The position numbers and the translations under genes were made by a program. A stretch of DNA of 33,534 nt. It comes from a virus. The DNA lies in the IMG/VR virus record IMGVR_UViG_3300009024_000043, positions 1 through 33,534 of that record. One strand, 5' to 3'. The notes beneath the pieces are model-generated. The model searched no databases and was not told where the DNA came from. It saw only the letters and a list, made by a program, of their open reading frames with translations. This document shows positions 23,890 to 32,768 of the stretch, one piece after another; the stretch's first letter is position 1, and every line of letters begins with the position of its first letter.

Positions 23890-24597
23890 TTAAATTATTT
23901 CAGTAACATCTATGAAATCTGAATCTCCACTTTCTTCTTCTATTTCTATGTTATTTTCTTTCATTAATTCTGTCTTTTTAGAAGGGTCTATTAAATCTGT
24001 ATCTATTTCATATTCTTCAGAGGATTCAGGCAAACTTTCTACCATTGTTTTTGTTCCAACCGATATGAAGAATTCTCCTTCTTGATTTGAATTATTCAAT
24101 GTATTATTAGAGTTTTTAGGATCTTCGTTATTTATTTTTTTGTAAGTTTCTTCTAGAAATAACATATGATTAGCCTGCGTTTGAACAAGGGTTTTTAATT
24201 TATCCTGTAATTGTCCAAATACTTCCATTAACCTAGGAGCAGTGTTACCTGTTGTTATCTCCTCCATTATTTTAGTTATAGTAATCTTTAAAGTTTTTAT
24301 CTGAAAGAAAATGTTTGACATATTAACTGTGTCCATTTCTTTTTTCAGTTTTATGTAATTGTTTTCTTCTAATACACCTAGTTCTACATAATATTCAAAC
24401 AAAGAATCTGTTATGTCCTTTGCTTTTTTATTGAACTCTCTAGTCATTTCATCAAAATCGTAAGGACTTTCAGGTTTAGTTTCTTCAAGTAATTCTGAAT
24501 CTACGTTTAAATCATTATGTTCTTCGTGATTTATTCCACTTAACAAGTTTTCTATTTCGCTTTTTAAAGCTTTTCTATTCTCTTTGTCTTTGAGCAT
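23890..24597 (-). CDS. Probable terminase small subunit, T4 gp16-like by position
   Basis: A 235-aa acidic protein lying directly upstream of terL (5-base gap). Residues 1-45 are Glu-rich, 50-150 form long helices (EFNKKAKDITDSLFEYYVEL; FFQIKTLKITITKIMEEITT; LMEVFGQLQDKLKTLVQTQ) fitting the central oligomerising helices of gp16, and 160-235 are acidic and disordered. T4 gp16 recognises DNA and stimulates gp17. I rely on position and helical layout; no sequence identity to gp16 is claimed. Confidence 0.68.
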   Translation of the reverse strand: MLKDKENRKALKSEIENLLSGINHEEHNDLNVDSELLEETKPESPYDFDEMTREFNKKAKDITDSLFEYYVELGVLEENNYIKLKKEMDTVNMSNIFFQIKTLKITITKIMEEITTGNTAPRLMEVFGQLQDKLKTLVQTQANHMLFLEETYKKINNEDPKNSNNTLNNSNQEGEFFISVGTKTMVESLPESSEEYEIDTDLIDPSKKTELMKENNIEIEEESGDSDFIDVTEII

Positions 24598-24614
24598 ATT
24601 TAAATTTTAATACT

Positions 24615-24860
24615 TTATTTTATATCCCTTTCGTACTTATCTAAGGCAGGATTTGCAAATACTTTAATGGTTTTTACAGCTTCTATGTTTTCATACACGA
24701 TATCATTTACGTTTTCTAAAAAAGTATCTAAAGTATCGTTTACTCCATACATTTGACTAGATAAAGTATTTTTTAAAATAGTATCCTTGTATTGATACCC
24801 TTTATTAATTAATTTCTTTTTTCTATTATACGCTGCTCTATATATGCTATCTTTAGTCAT
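24615..24860 (-). CDS. Small hypothetical protein between gp6 and terS, 81 aa
   Basis: Helical, basic at the N-terminus (RAAYNRKKKLINKGYQYK), ending PALDKYERDIK. No motif recognised. Its start overlaps the gp6 stop (TAATG), so translation is coupled. Structural or assembly role inferred only from neighbours. Confidence 0.68.
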   Translation of the reverse strand: MTKDSIYRAAYNRKKKLINKGYQYKDTILKNTLSSQMYGVNDTLDTFLENVNDIVYENIEAVKTIKVFANPALDKYERDIK

Positions 24861-26521
24861 TAGTTATCAAAGGGCCTAGGCACTATTTTTTTAATTTGTA
24901 TATTAATCGAACCCAATGCCTGATCAGATATACCTTGTGAATATTCATTTCCATACCTGTCTTTAAATCCTCCTTGTATAATAGGGAGTTCATATTCTTT
25001 TATTATTATATCGTTAAATTCGTCTAGTCCTATTAATTCAGAATTAGGATTATCCATAACTGCAATTTCATTAGCTTCTGAAACTATGTTTACATTAACA
25101 GAATCTATTCCATTAATGTCTTCTAATGTTCTTATTAAATCGCTTTTAGGTATTCGGTTCCTTCTTTTATTGGAAATAAAATAGTTTCCTAGATTATTGT
25201 AAATATCCCGTTTTATTATTTCAGTGGATACATCATCAAATACAATAGTGTTTATATTAAGTACGTATTTTTTTATTAGCGGATCTACTATTCTGGTATC
25301 GGTTGATATTAGTTTAGAGCCAGTCATATTTAAATATCTTAATATTTCATTCTTTCTGAAATCGCTTAATATGAATTTAGAGGAGCTAACGTTAAAATAA
25401 TCTTGACCTGTGTTAAATAAATTATTGATATCAGGCACTAAAAATAGATTTAATAATCGATTATCGTTAGTATCCAAAAATACGTTTATAATAGAAAATA
25501 TTTTAAGCCTAGTTAAAACAGCTATATAATGATCTATATTAACTAAAGCGAAACTTTTAGACTGCTTTGGTGCAATAAGTCTAGTTAATTCTGAATCTTC
25601 AGGATTTGCTCCAAACTGTGGAGAGTTAATCGTATTAATTGCAATATACTCATTTAAGTCAACTTCATTTCCTACTAATGTAAAACCAGTGTCTGCCCAT
25701 TCAAATAAGACCTGTGAAGTTTGTTCTGTTGTTATGTTTCCAGAAGCTCCACTGTTTACTAAATATTGAACTTTTATCTCAGAGCCTTCTACGGGAATTC
25801 TTCCAAAGAAATTGTTTCCAAAGAATACATCAACTCCGGTAGTGATTCCTGTTTTTACAATATATCCTTTTTCACCTCTAGGTATATCTAATATAGAATT
25901 AAATTTTTTCCACTTTTCTCCATTTACATATACGTCAACTAAGTAATTATCAACTAGAAAATTCTGAGCTGAGTTAATAGAAAAACTTTCTATTTCTTCG
26001 CCTTTAGCCACTAATGTTTGTGTTTCAATATTACCTTGAAGTATTTTCATGGAGAGACCGTTATTAACTCCTTTCATTGAAAACTTAATATCATCTTGTG
26101 AAAGGCTTAATACATACATTAGCCCGTTATTGTTAGACTTTATTTTTGTTAAGTTTGGAATTATCACAGTATCAAAATCGGCAGTTGCTGATTCTGAGGT
26201 AGTAGATATACTTATCTGTCCACTTGCAGATATAGCTCTACTTGGACTATGTCCAGCTAGTGTAGCTAAAGAATAAATGGAAGATACCCTGGTTGCTTCT
26301 TCCATACTCAATTCAGTTATAGCATCTTCTATGTAATAAAAAATCATTTGACTTAAATTTTCTAGAACTAAAAGAAGCTGCCCAAAAGGACTGGCCGCGG
26401 TAAATACCTGTAGACTTTGACTAAACTTAGTAGAAAGATATTCTATAGTTTGCTTAAGCATTAACTGTACAGAATAATCTAATGATTTAAATATTTTCCA
26501 ATTCGATGCCGTTGTAGCCAT
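24860..26521 (-). CDS. 6: Baseplate wedge protein, T4 gp6-like
   Basis: A 553-aa protein with the gp6/J family layout. An N-terminal helical part (1-80, YSVQLMLKQTIEYLSTKFSQ) is followed by the core: VYVNGEKWKKFNSILDIPRG and GVDVFFGNNFFGRIPVEGSE, then VQYLVNSGASGNI, characteristic of this family. The middle carries a strand-rich segment (100-200), and the C-terminus (440-553) has RDIYNNLGNYFISN and SDLIRTLEDINGIDSV. In T4, gp6 forms the ring that joins the six baseplate wedges. It opens a unit of gp6, the 81-aa protein, terS and terL, with a good late-type promoter upstream. Confidence 0.9.
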   Translation of the reverse strand: MATTASNWKIFKSLDYSVQLMLKQTIEYLSTKFSQSLQVFTAASPFGQLLLVLENLSQMIFYYIEDAITELSMEEATRVSSIYSLATLAGHSPSRAISASGQISISTTSESATADFDTVIIPNLTKIKSNNNGLMYVLSLSQDDIKFSMKGVNNGLSMKILQGNIETQTLVAKGEEIESFSINSAQNFLVDNYLVDVYVNGEKWKKFNSILDIPRGEKGYIVKTGITTGVDVFFGNNFFGRIPVEGSEIKVQYLVNSGASGNITTEQTSQVLFEWADTGFTLVGNEVDLNEYIAINTINSPQFGANPEDSELTRLIAPKQSKSFALVNIDHYIAVLTRLKIFSIINVFLDTNDNRLLNLFLVPDINNLFNTGQDYFNVSSSKFILSDFRKNEILRYLNMTGSKLISTDTRIVDPLIKKYVLNINTIVFDDVSTEIIKRDIYNNLGNYFISNKRRNRIPKSDLIRTLEDINGIDSVNVNIVSEANEIAVMDNPNSELIGLDEFNDIIIKEYELPIIQGGFKDRYGNEYSQGISDQALGSINIQIKKIVPRPFDN

Positions 26522-26538
26522 TAGAGTGTATTTTTTTT

Positions 26539-26547
26539 TATTTATCT
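26539..26547 (-). promoter_or_regulatory. Late-promoter-like element, AGATAAATA
   Basis: Exact consensus followed by a run of A residues; its first base is 26 bases before the gp6 start at 26521. It shares a 63-base divergent region with the elements of the opposite-strand gene at 26585. Confidence 0.6.
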
Positions 26548-26561
26548 TTATTTTTTATTTA

Positions 26562-26573
26562 GTATAATATATA
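26562..26573 (+). promoter_or_regulatory. Overlapping host-type and late-type elements
   Basis: GTATAATAT (26562-26570) overlaps a TAATATATA late-type variant (26565-26573), starting 23 and 20 bases before the ATG at 26585. This small gene could be read both early and late. Confidence 0.4.
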
Positions 26574-26584
26574 AAAGTTTTAAA

Positions 26585-26809
26585 ATGAAAATTATAATAA
26601 AAGATTATTCTAATAAATTAGATACGCTTCCTGAATTAATAGTTAAGAAAGAATTTGAATTCGCTTGGAGATATGAAACAGGTGTTTATCAGTTAGCAAA
26701 CTATCCAACAAAAACACATTTATACGATATACTAGACGAACAGGCTTTCGTGTCAGGTAAAGAAGTATGGATTCATAAAGATGAAGTGTCTATACAAATA
26801 GTTAATTAG
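26585..26809 (+). CDS. Hypothetical small protein, 74 aa
   Basis: Compact alpha/beta-looking protein (MKIIIKDYSNKLDTLPELIV, EFAWRYETGVYQLANYPTKT, WIHKDEVSIQIVN). It has no motif that I recognise. It is divergent from the gp6 unit and separated by 45 bases from the amidoligase-like gene, which has its own promoter-like element, so it may be a single-gene unit. Confidence 0.72.
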   Translation: MKIIIKDYSNKLDTLPELIVKKEFEFAWRYETGVYQLANYPTKTHLYDILDEQAFVSGKEVWIHKDEVSIQIVN

Positions 26810-26819
26810 CAAAAAAAAT

Positions 26820-26857
26820 CACGAGAATAGGATAAATAATAAAAAACATTACTCGTG
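26820..26857 (+). other. Inverted repeat enclosing the next gene's promoter-like element
   Basis: CACGAG (26820-26825) pairs with CTCGTG (26852-26857), extended by AAT/ATT past a bulged A, around an AT-rich loop that contains GGATAAATA. The right arm includes the GTG start codon. Eight A residues lie just left of it, so on the minus strand the hairpin is followed by eight T, like a terminator. Confidence 0.45.
26830..26838 (+). promoter_or_regulatory. Late-promoter-like element, GGATAAATA
   Basis: GATAAATA followed by ATAAAAAA, first base 25 bases before the GTG at 26855. The spacing supports that GTG as the start of the amidoligase-like gene. Confidence 0.5.
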
Positions 26858-28183
26858 TATAATAATATAGAAAATAAGTTTCTTTTTGATAATACTAATG
26901 TAGGATTTACATTTCAATTTTTCTCACCTTTATCTAGAAAAAAGATATCTTCTAAATTAGGAAAATATCTAGGTAAGAACGTAATATCTTTAGATAACAA
27001 ATCTAAAATAAGATTTGTAGATGAGACTATTTATATATCACCTGACTTTGAAGGAGGACATAGGATGAATAGAATAGATACAGATCTAATGCCTTATCAT
27101 GAGGCCGTTCATATAATGTTAAAATGTCTTAATTTTATAAATGAGAATGGGTTTACAAACAGTAGATCTAATATGAATATCAAGGTTTCATTAAACGAAA
27201 TGGACTTAAATCTTGATAATAAATTAGAAACATTAAATAAATTCAAATATATATTAAACATAAACGAAAAAAACATATTTGACATGTGGCCAGAATCTTC
27301 ATCTGAAAAGCAAAAGATTCATCAAAGTAAAGCCATTTTTGTTTATCCAAAGGAGTTATACGCAAGTAGACTGACGGGATCTCTTTTAGAGAAAGCTAAT
27401 CCTATGGAATATAACTTTCCAAGGTCATCTAATTTTGGAACAGATTTTTCTAAAATACAAGAAGGTTATCTGTCAATAAAATATGCTGGTGGAAAAAATT
27501 ACCAAAGAAAGAAGAAAGAGTCTGTTAAATTAATAAATTACACGGCTGAGCATTTATATGAAACTTTAAAAAATAACTTTTCTTTTAACATAGATGAAAA
27601 GAGAAAAATTCAGAAATTACTTGAAAGATATCAAAGAGTAATCGACAACACTAAAACGTATGATACTTTTAAACATAATTATCCGGACATACATTTAGTA
27701 GTTGATTTGACTAGACATTCTTTTTTAGTAGAATCTAATTATCCGGTTATTAGAAACAAGTTATTTGAATTGATATCATGCTGTGAAATGAATAAGGCTA
27801 TCATAAATTTTGACACAGCTAGAAAAAGAGTCCAAGTAAAAGATGCTAGGATAAAAAAAGGTTTTTCTTTATCTAATATGGACTTTTTTAACTGTCATAT
27901 AGAAGCTGATTTAGAAGACTGTTTATTTGAGCAGTGTATTATTAGGAATTCTAATATAAAAGAAAGTAATTTACATTCAAATAACGATATAAAATATTCT
28001 AAAATATTCGACTGCACATATGGAGGATATTTAAATGAAATAAAGTCTTCATCAATATATAGTAATTTAGATAATATAATAAATGCCGATTTAGAGAATT
28101 GTGTAGTTTTCGATGGCAATTTCTCTAAAGAGTCTCGAATAGACGATAAAACAGAGTTAATAAATAAGTCTCGCAATAATTAA
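26855..28183 (+). CDS. Degenerate amidoligase-like protein with pentapeptide-like C-terminus
   Basis: A 442-aa protein starting at GTG. Residues about 16-240 follow the amidoligase (GCS-like) fold found in some phages: VGFTFQFFSP at 16-25 in place of the usual G-x-E-x-E-F-F, then MPYHEAVHIMLKCLNFINEN with FTNSRSNMNIKVSLN, and EGYLSIKYAGGKNYQRK (203-219), the last close to family members. The glutamates expected at positions 19 and 21 are Thr and Gln, and the E-x-V-T-G-P segment reads RMNRIDTD. Catalysis is therefore doubtful. Residues about 336-425 show pentapeptide-like spacing (SLSNMDFFNCHIEADLEDCL), suggesting a small beta-helix. A structural virion role is inferred. Family assignment is moderate. 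Confidence 0.72.
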   Translation: MYNNIENKFLFDNTNVGFTFQFFSPLSRKKISSKLGKYLGKNVISLDNKSKIRFVDETIYISPDFEGGHRMNRIDTDLMPYHEAVHIMLKCLNFINENGFTNSRSNMNIKVSLNEMDLNLDNKLETLNKFKYILNINEKNIFDMWPESSSEKQKIHQSKAIFVYPKELYASRLTGSLLEKANPMEYNFPRSSNFGTDFSKIQEGYLSIKYAGGKNYQRKKKESVKLINYTAEHLYETLKNNFSFNIDEKRKIQKLLERYQRVIDNTKTYDTFKHNYPDIHLVVDLTRHSFLVESNYPVIRNKLFELISCCEMNKAIINFDTARKRVQVKDARIKKGFSLSNMDFFNCHIEADLEDCLFEQCIIRNSNIKESNLHSNNDIKYSKIFDCTYGGYLNEIKSSSIYSNLDNIINADLENCVVFDGNFSKESRIDDKTELINKSRNN

Positions 28184-28195
28184 CTATGTATATTA

Positions 28196-28204
28196 TAATA
28201 AATA
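28196..28204 (+). promoter_or_regulatory. Late-promoter-like element, TAATAAATA
   Basis: Near-consensus followed by eight further A residues; its first base is 32 bases before the ATG at 28228. Confidence 0.5.
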
Positions 28205-28227
28205 AAAAAAAATAGTAGGACTGATAA

Positions 28228-29967
28228 ATGGCTATATATTCTAAACTTTCAAATATAAGAAAATTAACTAATTCAAGCTTAGGTTCAATTGTAGAGGTTT
28301 CTAACCTTAATTTTAATGACTTGTCACTTGCGTTACTTGAGTTTTTAAATAACGTTTCATATAACGAAAAAACTAATGTTATAGAAGACATAGATGGTAT
28401 TAATGTTAAACAAATCAATGTTAAAAATAATTTTAGTTTAAAATTAAACGGAGCAACTACATTTAATATAGATTCTCAAGGTAGAGCTGAGGGTAATTCC
28501 TTTTTAGTGGAAATAGCTGAAGCTAAGCGGTATAGACATACTGACTTTATAAACTGGCCCGATGTAGGCATACCTGGAGAAATAATATACACAGGTATTC
28601 AAAATCAAAAGCCTGCGTTTGGAGAAGACTTCATAGGCTACTTAGATGGAAAAGGCTGGGTAAGCTTAACAGGCGAAGGAGGAGCCTCATATGCTCTTAC
28701 GTTATTACAAAACACGGGTAGTCCAGGTTTACCGCCAACGCCATCTACTGGATCAGGCATTGTATGGATTGGAGACCCAGGTTTAGCAACTACATATACA
28801 CCAACTACACAAGATTTATATTTTACAGATGAAAGTGGTGAAATATTTAAACTCACATGTTGCGACGGAAGTGGCGGAGGAGGTTCGGTAACTACCAAAG
28901 ATATGCTATGGGGACTAATTACTAATTTCGCAGTTGGATCAGTTCCTGAATATGTAGATTGGGCAGGTACTTTAAGTCCTACCGGAACACATAATTCAGT
29001 ACTGCCTATTCCTTTTGATTTAAAAATAAAAGGTATAGTTTTAAAATACTTAGATACAACAGCGGCTAGTGTAGATGCTTTATTTGACTATGACGTAAGT
29101 ATAGGTAAATTAATCGACCCAAATGGCGTAGCTGACGATACTAATTATGTTGACTTAGTAGGTGGTTCTAATGTTTTAACGTTAAATACGGCTAATGTTG
29201 ATGGAAATCACTTTCTTATAGAAACAAGTGGATTAGATATAGATGTCAGTAGCGGAGATATTCTTGTAGTGAAAGGTACCGTTTTAGCAGGAAGCAGTAC
29301 AGGTGGATCAAATGAAGAAATAATGGTATCTTTAGAATATGAAAAAACATATTCAGGAGGAGGAGGAAGCACTGAAAACGTATCTTATGTAGAAATAACA
29401 AATTTTAACGCAAATATAACTAAGACTATAACACATGGATTAGGAACAAATGCAGTTGTCGTAGATTTAATAGATACAGTAACCGGAGATAGAATAGATG
29501 GTGATATAGATGCGTATGGAGTAAACTCTATAGATATAACTTTTACTCAAACACTATCTAGTGTAAGAATAGTTGTAGTATCTGCTGGAGGCTCTATTAT
29601 TTCACCTAGTGCTACTTATACATATAATTCAGCCGATATACTAGCAAACAATACAGTAGATTTACTACCCGCTCCTTTATCAAATGAGTACTATGAATTC
29701 GAAATTACATGGGAATACCATTTTGGAACTACTGCATATATTGTAGGTGGAGGAATTGGGGCTGGAGGTTTTCAAGTACCTAGTTCTCAACAAGTTTTTG
29801 TTTCAGGAATCATGTCAAGCGGAGGTGCAGATGCAATAGTAGGATACGCTACAGGTACGAATAACTTAGGTTCTGCTTTACAGTTTCAAATGTGGCCAGG
29901 AACTGCATGTACTGGAGGAGATGGGCAATTGGTTATTAAAATTAGCTACAATACAATTACATTTTAA
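28228..29967 (+). CDS. Tail-fibre or virion appendage protein, 579 aa
   Basis: Residues 1-110 are helical then strand-rich, probably the virion-attachment end. Glycine/serine linkers (near 210-222 GSGGGGSV and 373-381 SGGGGSTE) separate repeated beta modules, as in modular fibres. The middle holds GIPGEIIYTGIQNQKPAFGE and GDPGLATTYTPTTQDLYFTD, resembling small fibre repeats. The last about 115 residues (from YTYNSADILANNTVDLLPAP) form a distinct C-terminal domain, a candidate receptor-binding tip. Assignment rests on composition and modularity, since no named family is recognised. Its own late-type promoter and the two fibre genes downstream support an adhesion role. Confidence 0.75.
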   Translation: MAIYSKLSNIRKLTNSSLGSIVEVSNLNFNDLSLALLEFLNNVSYNEKTNVIEDIDGINVKQINVKNNFSLKLNGATTFNIDSQGRAEGNSFLVEIAEAKRYRHTDFINWPDVGIPGEIIYTGIQNQKPAFGEDFIGYLDGKGWVSLTGEGGASYALTLLQNTGSPGLPPTPSTGSGIVWIGDPGLATTYTPTTQDLYFTDESGEIFKLTCCDGSGGGGSVTTKDMLWGLITNFAVGSVPEYVDWAGTLSPTGTHNSVLPIPFDLKIKGIVLKYLDTTAASVDALFDYDVSIGKLIDPNGVADDTNYVDLVGGSNVLTLNTANVDGNHFLIETSGLDIDVSSGDILVVKGTVLAGSSTGGSNEEIMVSLEYEKTYSGGGGSTENVSYVEITNFNANITKTITHGLGTNAVVVDLIDTVTGDRIDGDIDAYGVNSIDITFTQTLSSVRIVVVSAGGSIISPSATYTYNSADILANNTVDLLPAPLSNEYYEFEITWEYHFGTTAYIVGGGIGAGGFQVPSSQQVFVSGIMSSGGADAIVGYATGTNNLGSALQFQMWPGTACTGGDGQLVIKISYNTITF

Positions 29968-30061
29968 ATAAAGTTTAAACTATATCTAATTTAAACGTTA
30001 GTATTATGTCATAAACTTTAAAGGCATATTTAGATAAATAAACTAAATAAGTCTTATACGT
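29968..30061 (+). other. Intergenic spacer with weak hairpin
   Basis: The 94-base gap holds a 7-bp inverted repeat (GTTTAAA at 29973-29979 and TTTAAAC at 29990-29996) with a 10-base loop. It lacks a T tract, so it is a poor intrinsic terminator. A late-type element follows at 30032. Confidence 0.35.
30032..30040 (+). promoter_or_regulatory. Late-promoter-like element, AGATAAATA
   Basis: Exact consensus; the first base lies 30 bases before the ATG at 30062, where the first large fibre gene begins. Confidence 0.6.
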
Positions 30062-30260
30062 ATGCCAGCTAAAATCACTAGAAAATACATAAATCTATCG
30101 GTAGATAAACTAACCATTGGAAATGGAGCATTTACTTTGCCTATAACTGATGGAAGTTTAGGTCAAATTTTGGTAACAGACGGAGTTGGAAACTTAACAT
30201 GGGAAAATGCATCCAGTTCTTTTCAAAGTTTAGAAGACACATTAACTATAGGAAACATAA
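30062..30260 (+). repeat. N-terminal fibre module, copy 1
   Basis: Bases for the first about 65 residues of the 821-aa fibre closely match those at 32570-32768 in the next gene. A second shared block lies at about 30577-30710 and 33061-33190. Confidence 0.8.
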
Positions 30261-32527
30261 CTGGTGCTCAAGACATTGACATATCACTAGGAACAGAAAT
30301 ATCATTTGACGGAGGCCCTGTTAAAATTTATAGAGACACCGACCCTGCATTAAACATATTAAATTTAGAAGGAGCAAAAGAGATTAATGCGACCACATCA
30401 TTGATTTCTCTAGTATTAGGCGTTCAAGCTAATTTTAGAGATGATTCTTCACCGACAGGCCATCGTATAATGTTAGAAATGATAGGAGCTACTGGTCCTT
30501 TCATAAGAGGTGTTAATGGAACCACTGGTTTTCAAGGAAGACTTGAATTAGCACAATCAACATCTCCTTATGATCTAACTGCTAATAGAAGATGGTACAT
30601 GCCAGACGAAAACGGAACAGTGATGGTTGGAGAAGCTTTTAATACACTAGTTGCAAATCCAACCTCTTCAGAAAACGGATATTCTTTAATTTGGAATGAT
30701 TCAGCAGGTGAATTTACTTTAGCGAACGTTTCAGGTGGAGGATTAGTTATAGGAAGCACTATAACAGGTGGTACAGCTAACTCTGTTTTATTCGTAGGAG
30801 CAATGGGAGAGCTGCAACAAGACAATGCTAATTTTGCATATAACGATACTTTAAATAGATTGGGTGTTGGAACAAATACGCCTCAACAAGAAGTTCATAT
30901 AAAAGGGGATTCGGCCATACTTAGATTAGAGACAGTGAGCACGTTAGGTAAAAATTTCATAGACTTTTATGATAACGTTGGTGAAAAAGGATATATTGGG
31001 TATGGAAGTACCGTTAACGATAATTTTGTAATAGCTAATAAAGAAAACGGAGGAAAAATTCAATTTCTTAGCACAGATGCTTTAGGATCAACAAGTACCG
31101 GGCTAGTAATAGATGAAGATAGTGAAATTGAAATGTCAGCGCTCTCAGGGATAGGAACTAGAATGGTAACAGCAGATGCAACCGGTATTCTTTCAACACA
31201 AGCAATACCGTCGGGAATTGCTATAGGAGATTTAGTATCTGGAAGCAATCAATTAAGGAACCTTACAATAGATACAAGCAATAACCTAGCAGTAGGCCGT
31301 TTAATGGACAATGGATCAACGTTAGGTATAAACAGTTTAGCCAGTAACATTTATTTTTTAATAGCAAACAATGGACAAGTAGACACAACCATGCAGCTAA
31401 GTCAAAATTCTACTATAAGCACTGCGAATAGTGTAGGTTTAAACGTATCTTCTAATGGAATTAGTTCTACGTCAATGACTGGTATAAAAATTGGATTACA
31501 TGGAAATGCAAATGTTAATAACTCCGATATAGGCTTACTTAGTTGTATACAAAATCATCCTAATAATAAAACATCAAGCGCTGGAAACTGGACAATTATG
31601 AATAATGCTACTAATGTAAGCAATAAATCAGGTTCAATAATTCAATCAGGCGGTACTCACGTAACAAGTGGAAGTTTACCAAAAGTATACGGAATACAAG
31701 CAGCAATAAACGATATAAACACAACATCTTTATTTGGATCGCTTATTACTGTTAACGGAGATGGTGTAAATAACACTGGATCTAGAATTTATATGAACCC
31801 AGGGTCTACTGGAACTAATATGACAGGTACTGAAACTGAGTTAGTAAGCACTAGCGGAGCTTCTTTAACAAGTGTATTAGGTGGAAATATTGCTATAAAT
31901 ACAAATTCTACCCTTAACATTGGAATGAAAATAAATGTTCAAGGAGGATCTAACAATTATTCTTTAAAATTAGAAGATGGAAAAGAAGGAAGTGGTAAAA
32001 TTCTTACGTCAGATTCTCAGGGTAACGCTAGTTGGGAAAGAAATAAAGGGTTAATATCAACGATAGGAATAGAAATATGGCAAGGAAAAAAGATAAGTTA
32101 CGCAGGCACTGGTCGAATATTTTTTATAAACTACACAATACCCGCTGATATAACGATCGCTACTGCTAAAATGGCATTTGCAGTTACCGGAAATGGTATC
32201 ACATGTTGTGCAATATATAGAGGATCAGGACCGACTGCTGTGTTAGTAGGACAGAGCAATCAAGTAACTAATCCCAATGATGTGCAATCATATACAATGA
32301 CAGCTGAAGTAGGACAAAACCTATCATTTACCGGAGGAGAAGATGCGGTATTAGCAGTTTCATTAGACTCAAATGTTTCTACGCCATATGGTATAGAGTG
32401 TCCAGATACCCTTTCAGTAGCATGGTTTGAAGAAACAGAAGTAATTAGTGGAGGATCTTTTCCAGCAACAGCTTCACAGCAAGATGGGGAAATAGACGAA
32501 ATGCCAGTTATACAATTTTTTGCTTAA
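30062..32527 (+). CDS. Large tail-fibre protein, 821 aa
   Basis: Residues 1-60 (starting [20 protein letters not shown]) are nearly identical to the next fibre gene. The middle has typical fibre repeats: DRRWYMPDENG-like [17 protein letters not shown] (about 178-194), ENGYSLIWNDSAGEFTLANV, and RLGVGTNTPQQEVHIKGDSA, a motif common in head/tail fibre proteins. Residues about 385-650 are Ser/Asn/Thr/Gly-rich beta repeats. The C-terminal about 150 residues (from IGIEIWQGKKISYAGTGRIF) look like a distinct globular tip. It probably forms a trimeric shaft ending in a receptor-binding domain. The shared N-terminus suggests both fibres dock on the same virion part. Confidence 0.85.
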   Translation: MPAKITRKYINLSVDKLTIGNGAFTLPITDGSLGQILVTDGVGNLTWENASSSFQSLEDTLTIGNITGAQDIDISLGTEISFDGGPVKIYRDTDPALNILNLEGAKEINATTSLISLVLGVQANFRDDSSPTGHRIMLEMIGATGPFIRGVNGTTGFQGRLELAQSTSPYDLTANRRWYMPDENGTVMVGEAFNTLVANPTSSENGYSLIWNDSAGEFTLANVSGGGLVIGSTITGGTANSVLFVGAMGELQQDNANFAYNDTLNRLGVGTNTPQQEVHIKGDSAILRLETVSTLGKNFIDFYDNVGEKGYIGYGSTVNDNFVIANKENGGKIQFLSTDALGSTSTGLVIDEDSEIEMSALSGIGTRMVTADATGILSTQAIPSGIAIGDLVSGSNQLRNLTIDTSNNLAVGRLMDNGSTLGINSLASNIYFLIANNGQVDTTMQLSQNSTISTANSVGLNVSSNGISSTSMTGIKIGLHGNANVNNSDIGLLSCIQNHPNNKTSSAGNWTIMNNATNVSNKSGSIIQSGGTHVTSGSLPKVYGIQAAINDINTTSLFGSLITVNGDGVNNTGSRIYMNPGSTGTNMTGTETELVSTSGASLTSVLGGNIAINTNSTLNIGMKINVQGGSNNYSLKLEDGKEGSGKILTSDSQGNASWERNKGLISTIGIEIWQGKKISYAGTGRIFFINYTIPADITIATAKMAFAVTGNGITCCAIYRGSGPTAVLVGQSNQVTNPNDVQSYTMTAEVGQNLSFTGGEDAVLAVSLDSNVSTPYGIECPDTLSVAWFEETEVISGGSFPATASQQDGEIDEMPVIQFFA

Positions 32528-32541
32528 ATAATAATGTTATT

Positions 32542-32550
32542 AGAAAAATA
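32542..32550 (+). promoter_or_regulatory. Late-promoter-like element, AGAAAAATA
   Basis: One mismatch from the consensus; the first base is 28 bases before the ATG at 32570. Confidence 0.4.
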
Positions 32551-32569
32551 AATTAAATGAATTTTAAAT

Positions 32570-32768
32570 ATGCCAATCAAAACAACTAGAAAATACATAA
32601 ATCTATCAGTAGATAGATTAACTATTGGAAATGGAGCATTTACTCTACCTATAACCGACGGAAGTTTAGGTCAAATTTTAGCAACTGATGGAGCAGGGAA
32701 CGTAACATGGGAAAATGCGTCCGGTGCTTCTCAAAGTTTAGAAGACACTTTAATTATAGGAAACACAA
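32570..32768 (+). repeat. N-terminal fibre module, copy 2
   Basis: Partner of the copy at 30062-30260: the same start ACTAGAAAATACATAAATCT-type sequence and the same protein core. Divergence is mostly third-position. Confidence 0.8.
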
